A stretch of DNA of 64,000 nt from Eubacteriales bacterium (GTDB taxonomy: Bacteria; Bacillota; Clostridia; Oscillospirales; Butyricicoccaceae): NCBI GenBank assembly GCA_030524205.1, contig JAUNGZ010000006.1:36813-100812 (forward strand), read 5' to 3'. Under the pieces are notes generated by a model. That model did no database searches, was not told where the DNA came from, and saw only the letters and a program-made list of their open reading frames with translations. Below are positions 8,937-17,101 of the stretch, piece after piece. Both the position numbers and the translations under genes were made by a program. Position 1 is the first letter of the stretch, and each line of letters starts with the position of its first letter.

Positions 8937-9391
8937 AGCAACGGCAAAAGCGCTGGACCATCCTGATAATAGTGACGCTCTGCTTTATCTGGGGCAACTC
9001 GCTTATGCCGCCGGCGGTTTCCAATGCCATCAGCGATAAAATCACTCAGCTCCTGAGCGGCGGCGTATTGCCGGCGGAAATGGAAGCTAATAGCTGGCTG
9101 CCTTCCTTCCTCATCAGGAAAACGGCGCATTTTACGGAGTTTGCCCTGCTGGGGATCTCTTTGGCCGGCGCTTGCCGAGCCCGGAATATGAGCAAACGGG
9201 AGGCGGTGCTGTTAACGGCCCTTTGCGGTGTTTTAGCCGCTTTAGTAGACGAAACCATCCAGCTCTTTAATGGCCGGACCTCGTCGGTTAAGGATGTGTG
9301 GCTGGACAGCTTTGGGCTTGCGGCAGGGTGTTGTCTTACATATTTTTTATTCCGGCATATTGTAAAAAAGCAGGAGCATAAGGCGGGATGA
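8933..9391 (+). CDS. VanZ-like family membrane protein
   Basis: 152 residues starting at GTG 8933, overlapping the previous stop (GTGA). It shows the VanZ-like signature: R-K-x-A-H-F-x-E-F-x-x-L-G, then D-E-x-x-Q-x-F-x-x-G-R-x-x-x-x-x-D-V-x-x-D-x-x-G, with about four membrane helices. VanZ itself gives low-level teicoplanin resistance; most homologues have unknown envelope roles, so resistance should not be assumed. A strong terminator follows. Confidence 0.85.
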   Translation: MKQRQKRWTILIIVTLCFIWGNSLMPPAVSNAISDKITQLLSGGVLPAEMEANSWLPSFLIRKTAHFTEFALLGISLAGACRARNMSKREAVLLTALCGVLAALVDETIQLFNGRTSSVKDVWLDSFGLAAGCCLTYFLFRHIVKKQEHKAG

Positions 9392-9425
9392 AAGCATACG
9401 CCACCAGATGAAGGCCGACGGCGGC

Positions 9426-9462
9426 AAGCTCGGATAACGGGTTCGTTATCCGAGCTTTTTTT
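9426..9462 (+). terminator. Rho-independent terminator of the surface gene cluster
   Basis: A perfect 13-bp stem (AAGCTCGGATAAC and its complement) with a short loop, followed by a run of T. It closes the block that ends with the VanZ-like gene. Confidence 0.9.
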
Positions 9463-9524
9463 GTAGCAAATAAATTGAAGCCGGCCCCACAAAACGATAA
9501 AATGCGGAAAAGCGTATTCTGTAT

Positions 9525-9553
9525 TTGCTTTTTATCTTTTTGTAAGATATAAT
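9525..9553 (+). promoter_or_regulatory. Sigma-A promoter of the hybrid sensor kinase
   Basis: TTGCTT (9525-9530), 17-bp spacer, TATAAT (9548-9553). It lies about 60 bases before the kinase start and just after a terminator. Confidence 0.8.
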
Positions 9554-9614
9554 GTGAGCAAGCAAAAGGCGGTTTTTACCGATTTTACCGGATACTATGC
9601 TGTGGAGGCTGGAC

Positions 9615-12407
9615 ATGGAACAAGCAAATCCCACTATCGCGGAGCAGAGAAGCTCGCTTTCGACTGCTTCTGCGGAACGGCGGACGCTGCTGGACACAAT
9701 GCAGATTGCGATGATCAGCTTCCTGCTGGATCAGGATTTTACCGTCCTGTGGACCAGCGAAGGCTTTTGCAGCTTGGTTAGTTATGAACAAGAGGCGTTT
9801 TCGGCTGAGTTCCCAACCCTGAGACGGTACTATGAAACGCGCCCGGAGGACTTTGCCGCATGGAAGGACAGCGCGGATACGGCCGTACGGACCGGCGCGT
9901 CCCGCGCGGAGGCGACGGTTCGGCTGACACGCGGGGATGGTGAGATCGTTTGGTGCCGCGCCGCCGTAAACGCGGCCGCGCAGTCCCCGGACGGCGGCTG
10001 CATCGCGTATGCCGTGCTTACCGACATCACGGACGTAGTGTGCGCGAAGGATGAGCAGATGCGCCGCTATGAACAAAAATCCAGATACTTTGAGTGGATG
10101 ATGGACGAGTATGACGGCAACATTTACCTCAGCGATATGGATACATACGAGCTGCTTTTTCTCAACAGGACTGCCTGCAAGACCTTGGGTCGGCCGATGA
10201 AGCAAATGCTGGGGCGGAAGTGCTATGAGGTAATTCAGGGCAGAAACGAGCCCTGCCCATTCTGTACGAACAGCCGCCTGACCGAGGATGCGTTTTATGA
10301 ATGGGAGTTTTTCAATCCCGTTCTGGACCGGACGTTCATGATCAAAAACCGCATCATAAACTGGAATGGGCGGCGCACCCGGCTGGAACTGTCGCACGAT
10401 ATGTACAGCACGGAATTTAAGCTGGCAAAAAAGGACCGGGAGCGCGACGCGCTTTTGAAATCCATTCCGGGCGGGTTTGCGCGTCTGGACGCACGCGATT
10501 TCAGCACGGTGCTGTGGTATAGCGAGGGCTTCTTGGAGCTGATCGGCTATACGGCCGAGCAGTTCGAGACCGAGCTGAAGTCCCAATGCGCCTATATCCA
10601 TCCGGACGATATGGCGCGCGCCATTTCCATTATGCAGCAAATTCAAAGAACCGGAAAAAGCGAAATTATCGAGCTGCGCGCGACGACACGCGCCGGTGAA
10701 GCGAAGATTTTGACGACCACCCTTTGTTACAGCAGCGCCGAAGAGAGTTGGGACGGGATTCCCTCGTTTTACAGCGTGGGGATCGACGTAACGAAGGAAC
10801 GCGAGGAGCAGTCCCGCCAGCGCAGGGCGCTGGAGGAGGCTTACCAGACGGCCCGCGTCGCCAGCGCGGCCAAGACCAACTTCCTGTCAACCATGTCGCA
10901 TGATATCCGCACCCCGATGAACGCGATCATCGGCATGGCCGCTATTGCGCAGGCCAATCTGACGGCGCCGGAAAAGGTGCATGACTGCCTCAATAAAATC
11001 AACGTGTCCAGCCGGCACTTGCTCAGCCTGATCAACGAAGTGCTGGATATGTCCAAAATCGAGAGCGGTAAGATCGACCTCACGCCGGAGGACGTGGTCC
11101 TGCCCGACCTGCTGCAAAACGTAATGGATATGTGCCGCCCGCTGCTTGAGGAAAAGCACCAGCAGTTTCAAGTGAGCGTCGGCATGGTGCGGCATGAAAA
11201 AGTCGTGGTGGACGGCGACCGACTGCGGCAGGTTTTTATGAACCTGCTGTCCAACGCAATTAAATACACCCCAGAAGGCGGCAAGATCAGCCTGTGGGTA
11301 AACGAGCTGCCGTCGCCGCTTCCGCAGAAGGGGCAGTATGAGTTCGTGTTTGCGGATAACGGGATCGGCATGCAGGAGGAGTACGTAAAGCATATTTTTG
11401 AGCCGTTTTCCCGCGCGGAGGATTCCCGCATCAGCAAAATACAGGGGACGGGCCTCGGCATGGCCATCACGGAAAACATTATTCGCATGATGAATGGGTC
11501 AATCGAGGTGAAAAGCGCGCTTGGCGAGGGCAGCCGCTTTACCGTGTCCATTCCGCTTGAGCTGCGGTTGGAGGAAGAGTCCTGCGACGAAGAGCTGGCG
11601 GGCCTGCCCGTGCTGGTCGTGGACGACGATCAAATCGTATGCGAAAGCGCGGCCGCGCTGCTTAATGAGCTTGGCATGCGGGGCTGCTGGGTAACGTCCG
11701 GCGAGGAGGCCGTCGCGTGCGTTGCTGCGGCGCACAGCAAAAACGACGCGTTTTTCGCAGTGATTTTGGACTGGAAAATGCCCGGAATGGACGGGCTGGA
11801 AACCATCAGAGCGATCCGGAAGAATTTGGGTGAGGACGTGCCCATCATCATTGTTTCGGCTTACGATTATTCCAGTATTGAGGAAGAGTTTGTGCGGGCG
11901 GGAGCGGACGCTTTCATTACCAAACCGCTGTTTAAATCCAAAATGCTGCACGTTTTGCAGCTGTTTTGCGTGAGCAACCGCATAGAGACCGTCAACGCCA
12001 TGGCGGCGAAAAAGCATCCGCAGCTGCAGGGTAAGCGGGTGCTGCTGGCTGAGGACAACGACTTGAACCGCGAAATCGCAGCGGAGCTGCTGCAAATGCA
12101 GGGGCTTGCGGTCGACGCAGTGGAAAACGGAAAGGAAGCGGTTGCGGCGTTTGAAGCGTCCGACCCCGGGGGATACGCGGCGATCCTGATGGACATCCAG
12201 ATGCCTGTGATGAACGGCTATGACGCGGCCGCGGTCATCCGTGCACTGGAGCGGAAGGACGCCCAAACGGTCCCGATCCTCGCTTTGACGGCAAACGCCT
12301 TTGCGGCGGATGTGAGCGCTTCCCGCCGCGTCGGCATGAACGATCATATTGCTAAGCCGATTGATGTGGAGCGGCTGTTGGAAGTTCTCCAGCGGTGGAT
12401 CAGTTAA
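9615..12407 (+). CDS. Hybrid sensor histidine kinase with PAS domains and two receiver domains
   Basis: 930 residues. ATG 9615 is preferred over ATG 9597 because GGAGG at 9604-9608 fits it. Order: three PAS-like domains (about 25-140, 150-270, 290-395), a dimerisation domain with phospho-acceptor His429 (SHDIRTPMN), an ATPase domain with DNGIGM (from 581) and GTGLGMAI, receiver 1 with acceptor Asp719, and receiver 2 with acceptor Asp860. There are no membrane segments, so it is probably a cytosolic sensor. The second PAS holds a CPFC pair that could bind a metal or sense redox. No separate output regulator is adjacent except the GntR-like protein downstream, which lacks a receiver domain. It has its own promoter and terminator. 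Confidence 0.9.
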   Translation: MEQANPTIAEQRSSLSTASAERRTLLDTMQIAMISFLLDQDFTVLWTSEGFCSLVSYEQEAFSAEFPTLRRYYETRPEDFAAWKDSADTAVRTGASRAEATVRLTRGDGEIVWCRAAVNAAAQSPDGGCIAYAVLTDITDVVCAKDEQMRRYEQKSRYFEWMMDEYDGNIYLSDMDTYELLFLNRTACKTLGRPMKQMLGRKCYEVIQGRNEPCPFCTNSRLTEDAFYEWEFFNPVLDRTFMIKNRIINWNGRRTRLELSHDMYSTEFKLAKKDRERDALLKSIPGGFARLDARDFSTVLWYSEGFLELIGYTAEQFETELKSQCAYIHPDDMARAISIMQQIQRTGKSEIIELRATTRAGEAKILTTTLCYSSAEESWDGIPSFYSVGIDVTKEREEQSRQRRALEEAYQTARVASAAKTNFLSTMSHDIRTPMNAIIGMAAIAQANLTAPEKVHDCLNKINVSSRHLLSLINEVLDMSKIESGKIDLTPEDVVLPDLLQNVMDMCRPLLEEKHQQFQVSVGMVRHEKVVVDGDRLRQVFMNLLSNAIKYTPEGGKISLWVNELPSPLPQKGQYEFVFADNGIGMQEEYVKHIFEPFSRAEDSRISKIQGTGLGMAITENIIRMMNGSIEVKSALGEGSRFTVSIPLELRLEEESCDEELAGLPVLVVDDDQIVCESAAALLNELGMRGCWVTSGEEAVACVAAAHSKNDAFFAVILDWKMPGMDGLETIRAIRKNLGEDVPIIIVSAYDYSSIEEEFVRAGADAFITKPLFKSKMLHVLQLFCVSNRIETVNAMAAKKHPQLQGKRVLLAEDNDLNREIAAELLQMQGLAVDAVENGKEAVAAFEASDPGGYAAILMDIQMPVMNGYDAAAVIRALERKDAQTVPILALTANAFAADVSASRRVGMNDHIAKPIDVERLLEVLQRWIS

Positions 12408-12427
12408 GCATATGGGAACACGCACTG

Positions 12428-12466
12428 AAAAGGGCCGCCGGGTTTTACTCGGCGGCCCTTTTCCAT
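12428..12466 (+). terminator. Terminator after sensor kinase
   Basis: A 13-bp stem (AAAAGGGCCGCCG and its complement) with the T-rich tail TTTTCC directly after the kinase gene. Confidence 0.85.
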
Positions 12467-12548
12467 AGGGGCTGTTTCTCGTTGAAAATTTCAAGGAAAA
12501 CTGGAAATCCGGCCGCTATGCAGGTATAATGGTATTAAGAAAGGCGGC

Positions 12549-14000
12549 ATGCCAATGGTGTCTAACAGTCAGGAGAAAATGATTTACCGCAGTCTTGCAG
12601 GCCGGATTCAACTGGGCTTTTATGGGGACGGCCAACGGCTGCCGTCTTTACAGCAGCTTGCCCGCCGGTATCAGGTGTCCTACTGCCCGGTACAGCGGGC
12701 GCTGAAAGCGCTTGAACGGGACGGTCTGGTCAAACTCGGGCGCGGGCACGAAACGGTCGTTTTAAAAAAGCCGTTTGCCCATTATCTGCAAAGCCCGGTT
12801 TTCCGGTCTCGTCAGCACGCGCTGGCGGATTTGGCGGAGAGCCTGCGCCTGCTGTCTCCCGCGGTCGGCCTGCAAGGCATGGTCCATGCGGAACTGCCTG
12901 CCGCCGAAGCGGACGGCGTCAAGCCGGGAAAGCGCTTTTACACGCAGTTTGATCAATGCCTTCAGGCGCTTGGAAGCAGGATCGTACTCACCCTTTATTA
13001 TGATATCGGGGCTTTTGCGGAAAGCGCGTTCCTTGATATATTGGCCGAGCGGCTGGGCGCGGAGGGCGCGGATCGTTTTCTGCGGCGGCAAACGGTCCGC
13101 GCGGCGCGGGCTGCGCGTCGGTGCGCCGAAGGGCGGCATGGCGAGGCCAAGCGGCTGCTGGAGCAATCGGGAGAGGTCTTTTTTGACGCGTTGGCGCGCT
13201 ATTTTGCTGCTGCGCCGCCCCTGCCGGACGATACGGAAAGCGAGGTTTTTTCATGGGAGCCCCGCAAAGGGCGCACGAGGTACTGCGACGATATCGCGCT
13301 TGATTTGATCTGTAAGATCAACCGCGGAGTGTATCCGGCGCAGACCCTGCTGCCGACGAACGAGGCGTTGGCGGATATTTACCATGTTTCCGCGATCACC
13401 ATGCGCCGGACGGTGGGCTTGCTCAACCGGCTGGGCGTGGCAAAAACCAAAAACGGCGTGGGCACACAGGTTGTGTCGGTTGGGGACGCGTCCCTATTCA
13501 GGCAAATGAAAACGCTGATGTTGGACGAGAATCTGCGCACTTTCCTAGAGGCCCTGCAATTGCTCGCCGTCACCTGCGAGCCGATCCTCCGGTTTTCTTT
13601 TTCGCATTTTCCACAGTCGGCGATGGACGCGCTTGTCCGCGCCGTGTCGATACAAAAGCAGGATGACGGCATAAACGCGGCGGTCAGCGCCATTATGCAG
13701 GCGGTCGTCCGCTATTGCCCGCGCGCGGCAATCAGGGAAATATATGGAAAGCTGACGCTGTTGCTGCTGAAAGGCGGCGTGCTGTGCTTAAACGAGGTCG
13801 GCGGGACGTGGTCCGCGCCTTGTTGGCCCGCGCTGTCCGTCTCGCTGGCGGATAGTCTGAAAACCGGAGACGGGCCGCTTTTTGCCAAATCGTTCCGGCT
13901 GCTGACAGAGGAGAATTTCCGCACGGCAAAGCGGATTCTGCTGGAAATCGGGGTGGACGGCGTTTCGCAAGTAGCGGAACCGGCGGCGGTTGACGGTTAA
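12549..14000 (+). CDS. Transcription regulator with two GntR-type winged helix-turn-helix domains
   Basis: 483 residues. Residues 10-75 match a GntR winged helix (G-x-R-L-P-S-L-x-x-L-A-x-x-Y-x-V-S, then L-x-x-x-G-L-V-x-x-G-x-G). Residues 247-312 are a second one (LPTNEALADIYHVS, then a G-x-G-T-x-V wing). The segments between and after (about 80-240 and 320-480) are helical and unrecognised; they could bind an effector or dimerise. GntR proteins normally carry a single HTH. Targets are unknown; candidates are the neighbouring kinase and lrgAB. AAAGGCGG lies just before the start, and ATG 12555 is an alternative. Confidence 0.75.
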   Translation: MPMVSNSQEKMIYRSLAGRIQLGFYGDGQRLPSLQQLARRYQVSYCPVQRALKALERDGLVKLGRGHETVVLKKPFAHYLQSPVFRSRQHALADLAESLRLLSPAVGLQGMVHAELPAAEADGVKPGKRFYTQFDQCLQALGSRIVLTLYYDIGAFAESAFLDILAERLGAEGADRFLRRQTVRAARAARRCAEGRHGEAKRLLEQSGEVFFDALARYFAAAPPLPDDTESEVFSWEPRKGRTRYCDDIALDLICKINRGVYPAQTLLPTNEALADIYHVSAITMRRTVGLLNRLGVAKTKNGVGTQVVSVGDASLFRQMKTLMLDENLRTFLEALQLLAVTCEPILRFSFSHFPQSAMDALVRAVSIQKQDDGINAAVSAIMQAVVRYCPRAAIREIYGKLTLLLLKGGVLCLNEVGGTWSAPCWPALSVSLADSLKTGDGPLFAKSFRLLTEENFRTAKRILLEIGVDGVSQVAEPAAVDG

Positions 14001-14020
14001 GGTGCGCGTTCTAAAACATA

Positions 14021-14053
14021 AAAAAGCACGCTCCGCTGGAGCGTGCTTTTTTA
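14021..14053. terminator. Bidirectional terminator between convergent genes
   Basis: AAAAAGCACGCTCC, loop, and its complement ending in TTTTTT. The A and T flanks make it work on both strands: for the GntR-like gene on plus and for lrgB on minus, whose stop codon overlaps it. Confidence 0.9.
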
Positions 14054-14743
14054 TGTCACGAATACCGAACCGACCGATACGAGCAAAGCGGTCAGCAAAC
14101 CGGCCACGCCGATGGCGAGGCCGCTGATCGCGCCCTCGGTCTCGCCCAGCTCGATTGCGCGCGACGTGCCTACGGCATGGGCGGCTGTGCCCATGGATAA
14201 TCCCATTTGCACCGGATTGCGCACGCCGATGCATTTGAGGAAAGCGGGCAGCAGGATCGCGCCGACGATGCCGGTAAAGATAATGGCGATTGTCGTCACG
14301 GGCGCAAGACCGCCGAGCATTTCGGATAAAGCCACGCCGATCGGTGTCGTCACCGATTTGGGGACGAGCGAGCGGGTGGTCACGTCCGATAGGCCGAACA
14401 GGCGGCAGAAACCAATCACGCTGCCGATCGAGACGACCGAGCCGACCAGCGCGCCGGATAGGATAGGCAGCAGGTTTTTCTTGAGCACATCCAGCTTGCG
14501 GTAAATCGGAACAGCGAGCGCGACGGTCGCGGGTGTCAGGAAAAAGGCGATCAGCCGCCCGGATTCGTTGTACGTCTGATAGCTGGTGCCGGTGAGGACC
14601 AGCAGCGCGCCCACTAAAACCGATGCGATCAAAAGCGGGTTGCATAGGGGCGAACCGGTCTTTTGCTGGATTTTCTGCCCGAGCGCGTAGCAGCCAATCG
14701 AAAGGCACAGCCAAAAGGAGGAGGACGAGAGCAGCTCAGTCAT
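14051..14743 (-). CDS. lrgB: LrgB/CidB family membrane protein
   Basis: 230 residues, all membrane. It carries the LrgB signature P-K-S-V-T-T-P-I and the G-x-x-x-G-T-A-A-H-A-x-G-T-S segment. LrgB acts with LrgA in a holin/antiholin-like or metabolite (pyruvate) transport system of Gram-positive bacteria. Its start overlaps the end of lrgA by 8 bases, so the two are coupled. Confidence 0.9.
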   Translation of the reverse strand: MTELLSSSSFWLCLSIGCYALGQKIQQKTGSPLCNPLLIASVLVGALLVLTGTSYQTYNESGRLIAFFLTPATVALAVPIYRKLDVLKKNLLPILSGALVGSVVSIGSVIGFCRLFGLSDVTTRSLVPKSVTTPIGVALSEMLGGLAPVTTIAIIFTGIVGAILLPAFLKCIGVRNPVQMGLSMGTAAHAVGTSRAIELGETEGAISGLAIGVAGLLTALLVSVGSVFVT

Positions 14744-15113
14744 GGTCGAACGCCTCCTCGGTCTCGCGGTGCTGCAGCTTAAACATAAGGTGCACGGTAA
14801 GCGCCGTCGCGGCGGCGGTGCACAGCGTGGTCAGCGCGCAGACTGCGAGGATCGCAAGGATCTCGCTTTTGATCTGGGAAAAAATCTCCAGCACGCCCAA
14901 ACAGGCGGGCAGAAAGAAAAAAGCCATGTTCTGCAGCAGGAAATCTGCGGCGTCCTCCGTCTGAGAAAGCCGAACGCGGCCAAGTACGAGCAGCGCAAGC
15001 AGCAGCGTAAGGCCGAGCACGTTGCCCGGCAGACGGCCGCGCAGTAAAATGGAAAGGGCATCGCCCGCCGCGCAGCAGGCGAGCAGTACCCCCAGTTGCT
15101 TCAGGTATTTCAA
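14736..15113 (-). CDS. lrgA: LrgA/CidA family holin-like protein
   Basis: 125 residues with four hydrophobic segments and the CidA/LrgA pattern (R-x-x-x-P-G-N-V-L-G-L, then D-x-A-x-F-L-L-x-N-M-A-F-F-F-x-P). It overlaps the upstream DUF4364 gene by 4 bases and lrgB by 8. The family ranges from holin-like to pyruvate-uptake roles. Whether this one is CidA or LrgA in function cannot be told from sequence. Confidence 0.9.
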   Translation of the reverse strand: MKYLKQLGVLLACCAAGDALSILLRGRLPGNVLGLTLLLALLVLGRVRLSQTEDAADFLLQNMAFFFLPACLGVLEIFSQIKSEILAILAVCALTTLCTAAATALTVHLMFKLQHRETEEAFDHD

Positions 15114-15664
15114 CGGTTTTGATCTTCTTTCTCGGCTTCGTAGTTTGCGGTCATGGCGGAGAGCAGCGTTTGGTAGACCGCTTCCGCGTTGGCCTTAAAG
15201 GTATGTTCGAGCATGGAGGCCTGAGAACGGTTGACGACATTCATTTCGATGGCGAAAACCTGATCCATTTCCATGCGGACGGTCAGGTCGTTTTCCGCTC
15301 GTTCGGTTACCGCGGTGCGGATCGCGGCGTCCCGCCGGATTTGGCGTACGACACGAAGCGCGGAACGCTGCGCCGCCTCCCGGACGGGGAAGGGAAGCTG
15401 CTTTTCAAAAATGCGGATGGCCTCGCGGCCCTTTTCGGTAATGCCGTATAGGGGTTCGCCGCTGTCCGTGTGCTCCTCAATGTGGCCGGTCGGCAGCATT
15501 TCGTAAAACGATTCGCTCAGTTCAAAATAGCCGAAGCCTTCGTCGCACCATGTCGTCAGATCGACCACGGTGCTGAAGCTGACCGGAAAGGGCAGCAGAT
15601 CCATCGCGAACAGGACCAAGAATTTGATATCCTCCTTGGAGTGGATAAAGCCGTAGCGCACCAT
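15110..15664 (-). CDS. DUF4364 family protein
   Basis: 184 residues. The frame is open to 15730, but that start lies inside the promoter; ATG 15664 sits about 10 bases after AAAGGAGG. The N-terminus (I-H-S-K-E-D-I-K-F-L-x-L-F) and the central segment Y-G-I-T-E-K-G-R-E-A match the DUF4364 family of Clostridia, whose layout resembles a winged helix (Y-x-x-T-x-x-G is typical of such domains). It is the first gene of the lrgAB operon here, so a regulator of that operon is a fair inference. No function is known to me. Confidence 0.8.
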   Translation of the reverse strand: MVRYGFIHSKEDIKFLVLFAMDLLPFPVSFSTVVDLTTWCDEGFGYFELSESFYEMLPTGHIEEHTDSGEPLYGITEKGREAIRIFEKQLPFPVREAAQRSALRVVRQIRRDAAIRTAVTERAENDLTVRMEMDQVFAIEMNVVNRSQASMLEHTFKANAEAVYQTLLSAMTANYEAEKEDQNR

Positions 15665-15701
15665 ATATCCCATGCCTCCTTTGCCGAAAATTTGCTTTTT
15701 T

Positions 15702-15730
15702 AGTATACCCCCAAAAGGCGAAAAAAGCAA
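15702..15730 (-). promoter_or_regulatory. Sigma-A promoter of the DUF4364-lrgA-lrgB operon
   Basis: On the minus strand: TTGCTT (15730-15725), 17-bp spacer, TATACT (15707-15702), leaving a leader of about 30 bases to the DUF4364 start. Confidence 0.8.
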
Positions 15731-16078
15731 CCGGTTTGCATAGGGTTTTCAAGGGACGCGGCGAGCGGGTCCGGAAACGCAAAAGGAATAATAGATTAAA
15801 ATGTATGCGGTTTTTAGTAAAAAATGACGGATGAATCGTGGAAAACAGACAAAAAAACAGGGAGGAAATCAGTGCGGTTTGTTCATTGACTTTTTACAGG
15901 ATAAATCATAGTATAAAAGTGTATTATTTTGGGTATGCCCACATAAGATAGCGGCGTCCCATATGTTGCGAAACCGCGGCGGCGGAAAACAATGTTACTG
16001 GTAATGCAGGCATGAGTTTTGCAGGATGCGTATGTGCAGTTGCAGGCTTGTGCTTTTTATTTTTGGAGGAATGGCGGA
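15731..16078 (+). other. Intergenic stretch before the small HTH gene
   Basis: About 350 bases, AT-richer than the flanks, with no convincing gene. TTGACT at 15886-15891 is followed by TATAAA at 15912-15917 (20-bp spacer, poor) or CATAGT at 15908-15913 (16 bp), a possible promoter. If it is used, the small HTH gene has a leader of about 150 bases with repeated TGCAG motifs (16004-16048). Confidence 0.4.
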
Positions 16079-16267
16079 ATGAACGTAAATTATGTGATGA
16101 TCCCCGAAGTCGCGGCGCGGTATGCGCTCGAACCGCAGACGGTGCGCCGCCTTTGTGAGGAGCACCGGATCGAGGGCGCGGTCCGCTTTGGGCGGACGTG
16201 GGCCATACCGGATAATGTTACCTTTGAGCAGCTGCGGACCGCGCTGCGGCAGGATCCGCCCCAATAG
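16079..16267 (+). CDS. Small helix-turn-helix DNA-binding protein
   Basis: 62 residues from ATG 16079, with GGAGG about 10 bases upstream. The pattern I-P-E-V-A-A-R-Y, V-R-R-L-C-E-E-x-R-I-E-G-A-x-R-F-G-R-T-W-A-I-P is that of excisionase/MerR-like (HTH_17) domains. Nearly the whole protein is the domain. Such genes often come from mobile elements, but no integrase or attachment site is seen nearby. Target unknown. Confidence 0.75.
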   Translation: MNVNYVMIPEVAARYALEPQTVRRLCEEHRIEGAVRFGRTWAIPDNVTFEQLRTALRQDPPQ

Positions 16268-16404
16268 GAAATACCGGTTCAGACAATGGCTTCGGATGCC
16301 CGCACGCGGCATTTCGGAGCCATTGTCCGGTTTTGCCGAAAAAACGCACAAAACAAAGGGCGAACGAATGTACGTTTTTTGACAGCCGAAACGGTAAAAA
16401 CCAG

Positions 16405-16433
16405 TTGAAGAATATAGAGTGGCGAGGTATAAT
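16405..16433 (+). promoter_or_regulatory. Sigma-A promoter of the PAT-like acetyltransferase
   Basis: TTGAAG (16405-16410), 17-bp spacer, TATAAT (16428-16433), 38 bases before the start codon. A TTGACA at 16379-16384 is too far from this -10. Confidence 0.75.
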
Positions 16434-16470
16434 AAATTGTCGGATTTTTATTGAAATGGGGAGTAACAGC

Positions 16471-17070
16471 ATGTCGGAAGTTGTTTTGCGCGCCGCGGTG
16501 GAGGCGGATGCGCCGGCCATGCTTGCGCTGTACGCGCCATATGTGCTTGAAACCACCGTGTCGAGCGAATATACGCCGCCGTCGCTCGCGGAGTTCCGGG
16601 AACGTATGCATACCTATCAGGCCAAGCTGCCGTGGCTGGTCTGCACGGTCGACGATGAGATCGTCGGTTATGGCTACGCTTCGCCGCACCGTCAGCGCGC
16701 GGCCTATCAGTGGTCGGTGGAGACCTCGATCTACGTCGCCGCGGAGTGGCACCGGAACGGAATTGCGGGCGCAATCTATTCGGCGCTGTTTGAGCTGCTT
16801 GCCATGCAGGGATACTATAATATCTTCGTCGGCGTCACCTCGCCCAACGAGCGCTCGATGAAATTCCATAAAGCGATGGGATTCATCATTTCAGGCGCGT
16901 ATCAGGAGAGCATGTACAAGTTCGGCCAGTGGCGCGACGTGCTGTGGATGGGCAAAACGCTGCGTCCGCACGAGGGCGAGCCGCAGCCCACCGTGCCGTT
17001 TCCCGAAATACAGGACAGTCCGCTGGTCGCGCGCACGCTGCGGCAGGCCGCGCAGCGCATTCATATTTGA
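16471..17070 (+). CDS. GNAT acetyltransferase, phosphinothricin-acetyltransferase-like
   Basis: 199 residues. ATG 16471 is chosen because GGGGAG lies 7 bases upstream; in-frame ATGs further up lie inside or before the promoter. It matches the PAT/Bar-type GNAT layout: Y-x-S-P-H-x-x-R-A-A-Y-x-W-x-V-E-x-S-I-Y-V, then the acetyl-CoA loop R-N-G-I-A-G, P-N-x-x-S-x-x-x-H and Y-K-x-G-x-W-x-D-V. Family members acetylate phosphinothricin, methionine sulfoximine or related amines; the true substrate is unknown. The last 35 residues are an extra tail. Confidence 0.8.
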   Translation: MSEVVLRAAVEADAPAMLALYAPYVLETTVSSEYTPPSLAEFRERMHTYQAKLPWLVCTVDDEIVGYGYASPHRQRAAYQWSVETSIYVAAEWHRNGIAGAIYSALFELLAMQGYYNIFVGVTSPNERSMKFHKAMGFIISGAYQESMYKFGQWRDVLWMGKTLRPHEGEPQPTVPFPEIQDSPLVARTLRQAAQRIHI

Positions 17071-17101
17071 AAGAGGAAACCACAGAAAGGCGGGCGTTTC
17101 G

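Noticed and set aside
16333-16470. N-terminal extension of the PAT-like acetyltransferase
   Set aside because: It would begin upstream of the clear promoter at 16405-16433.
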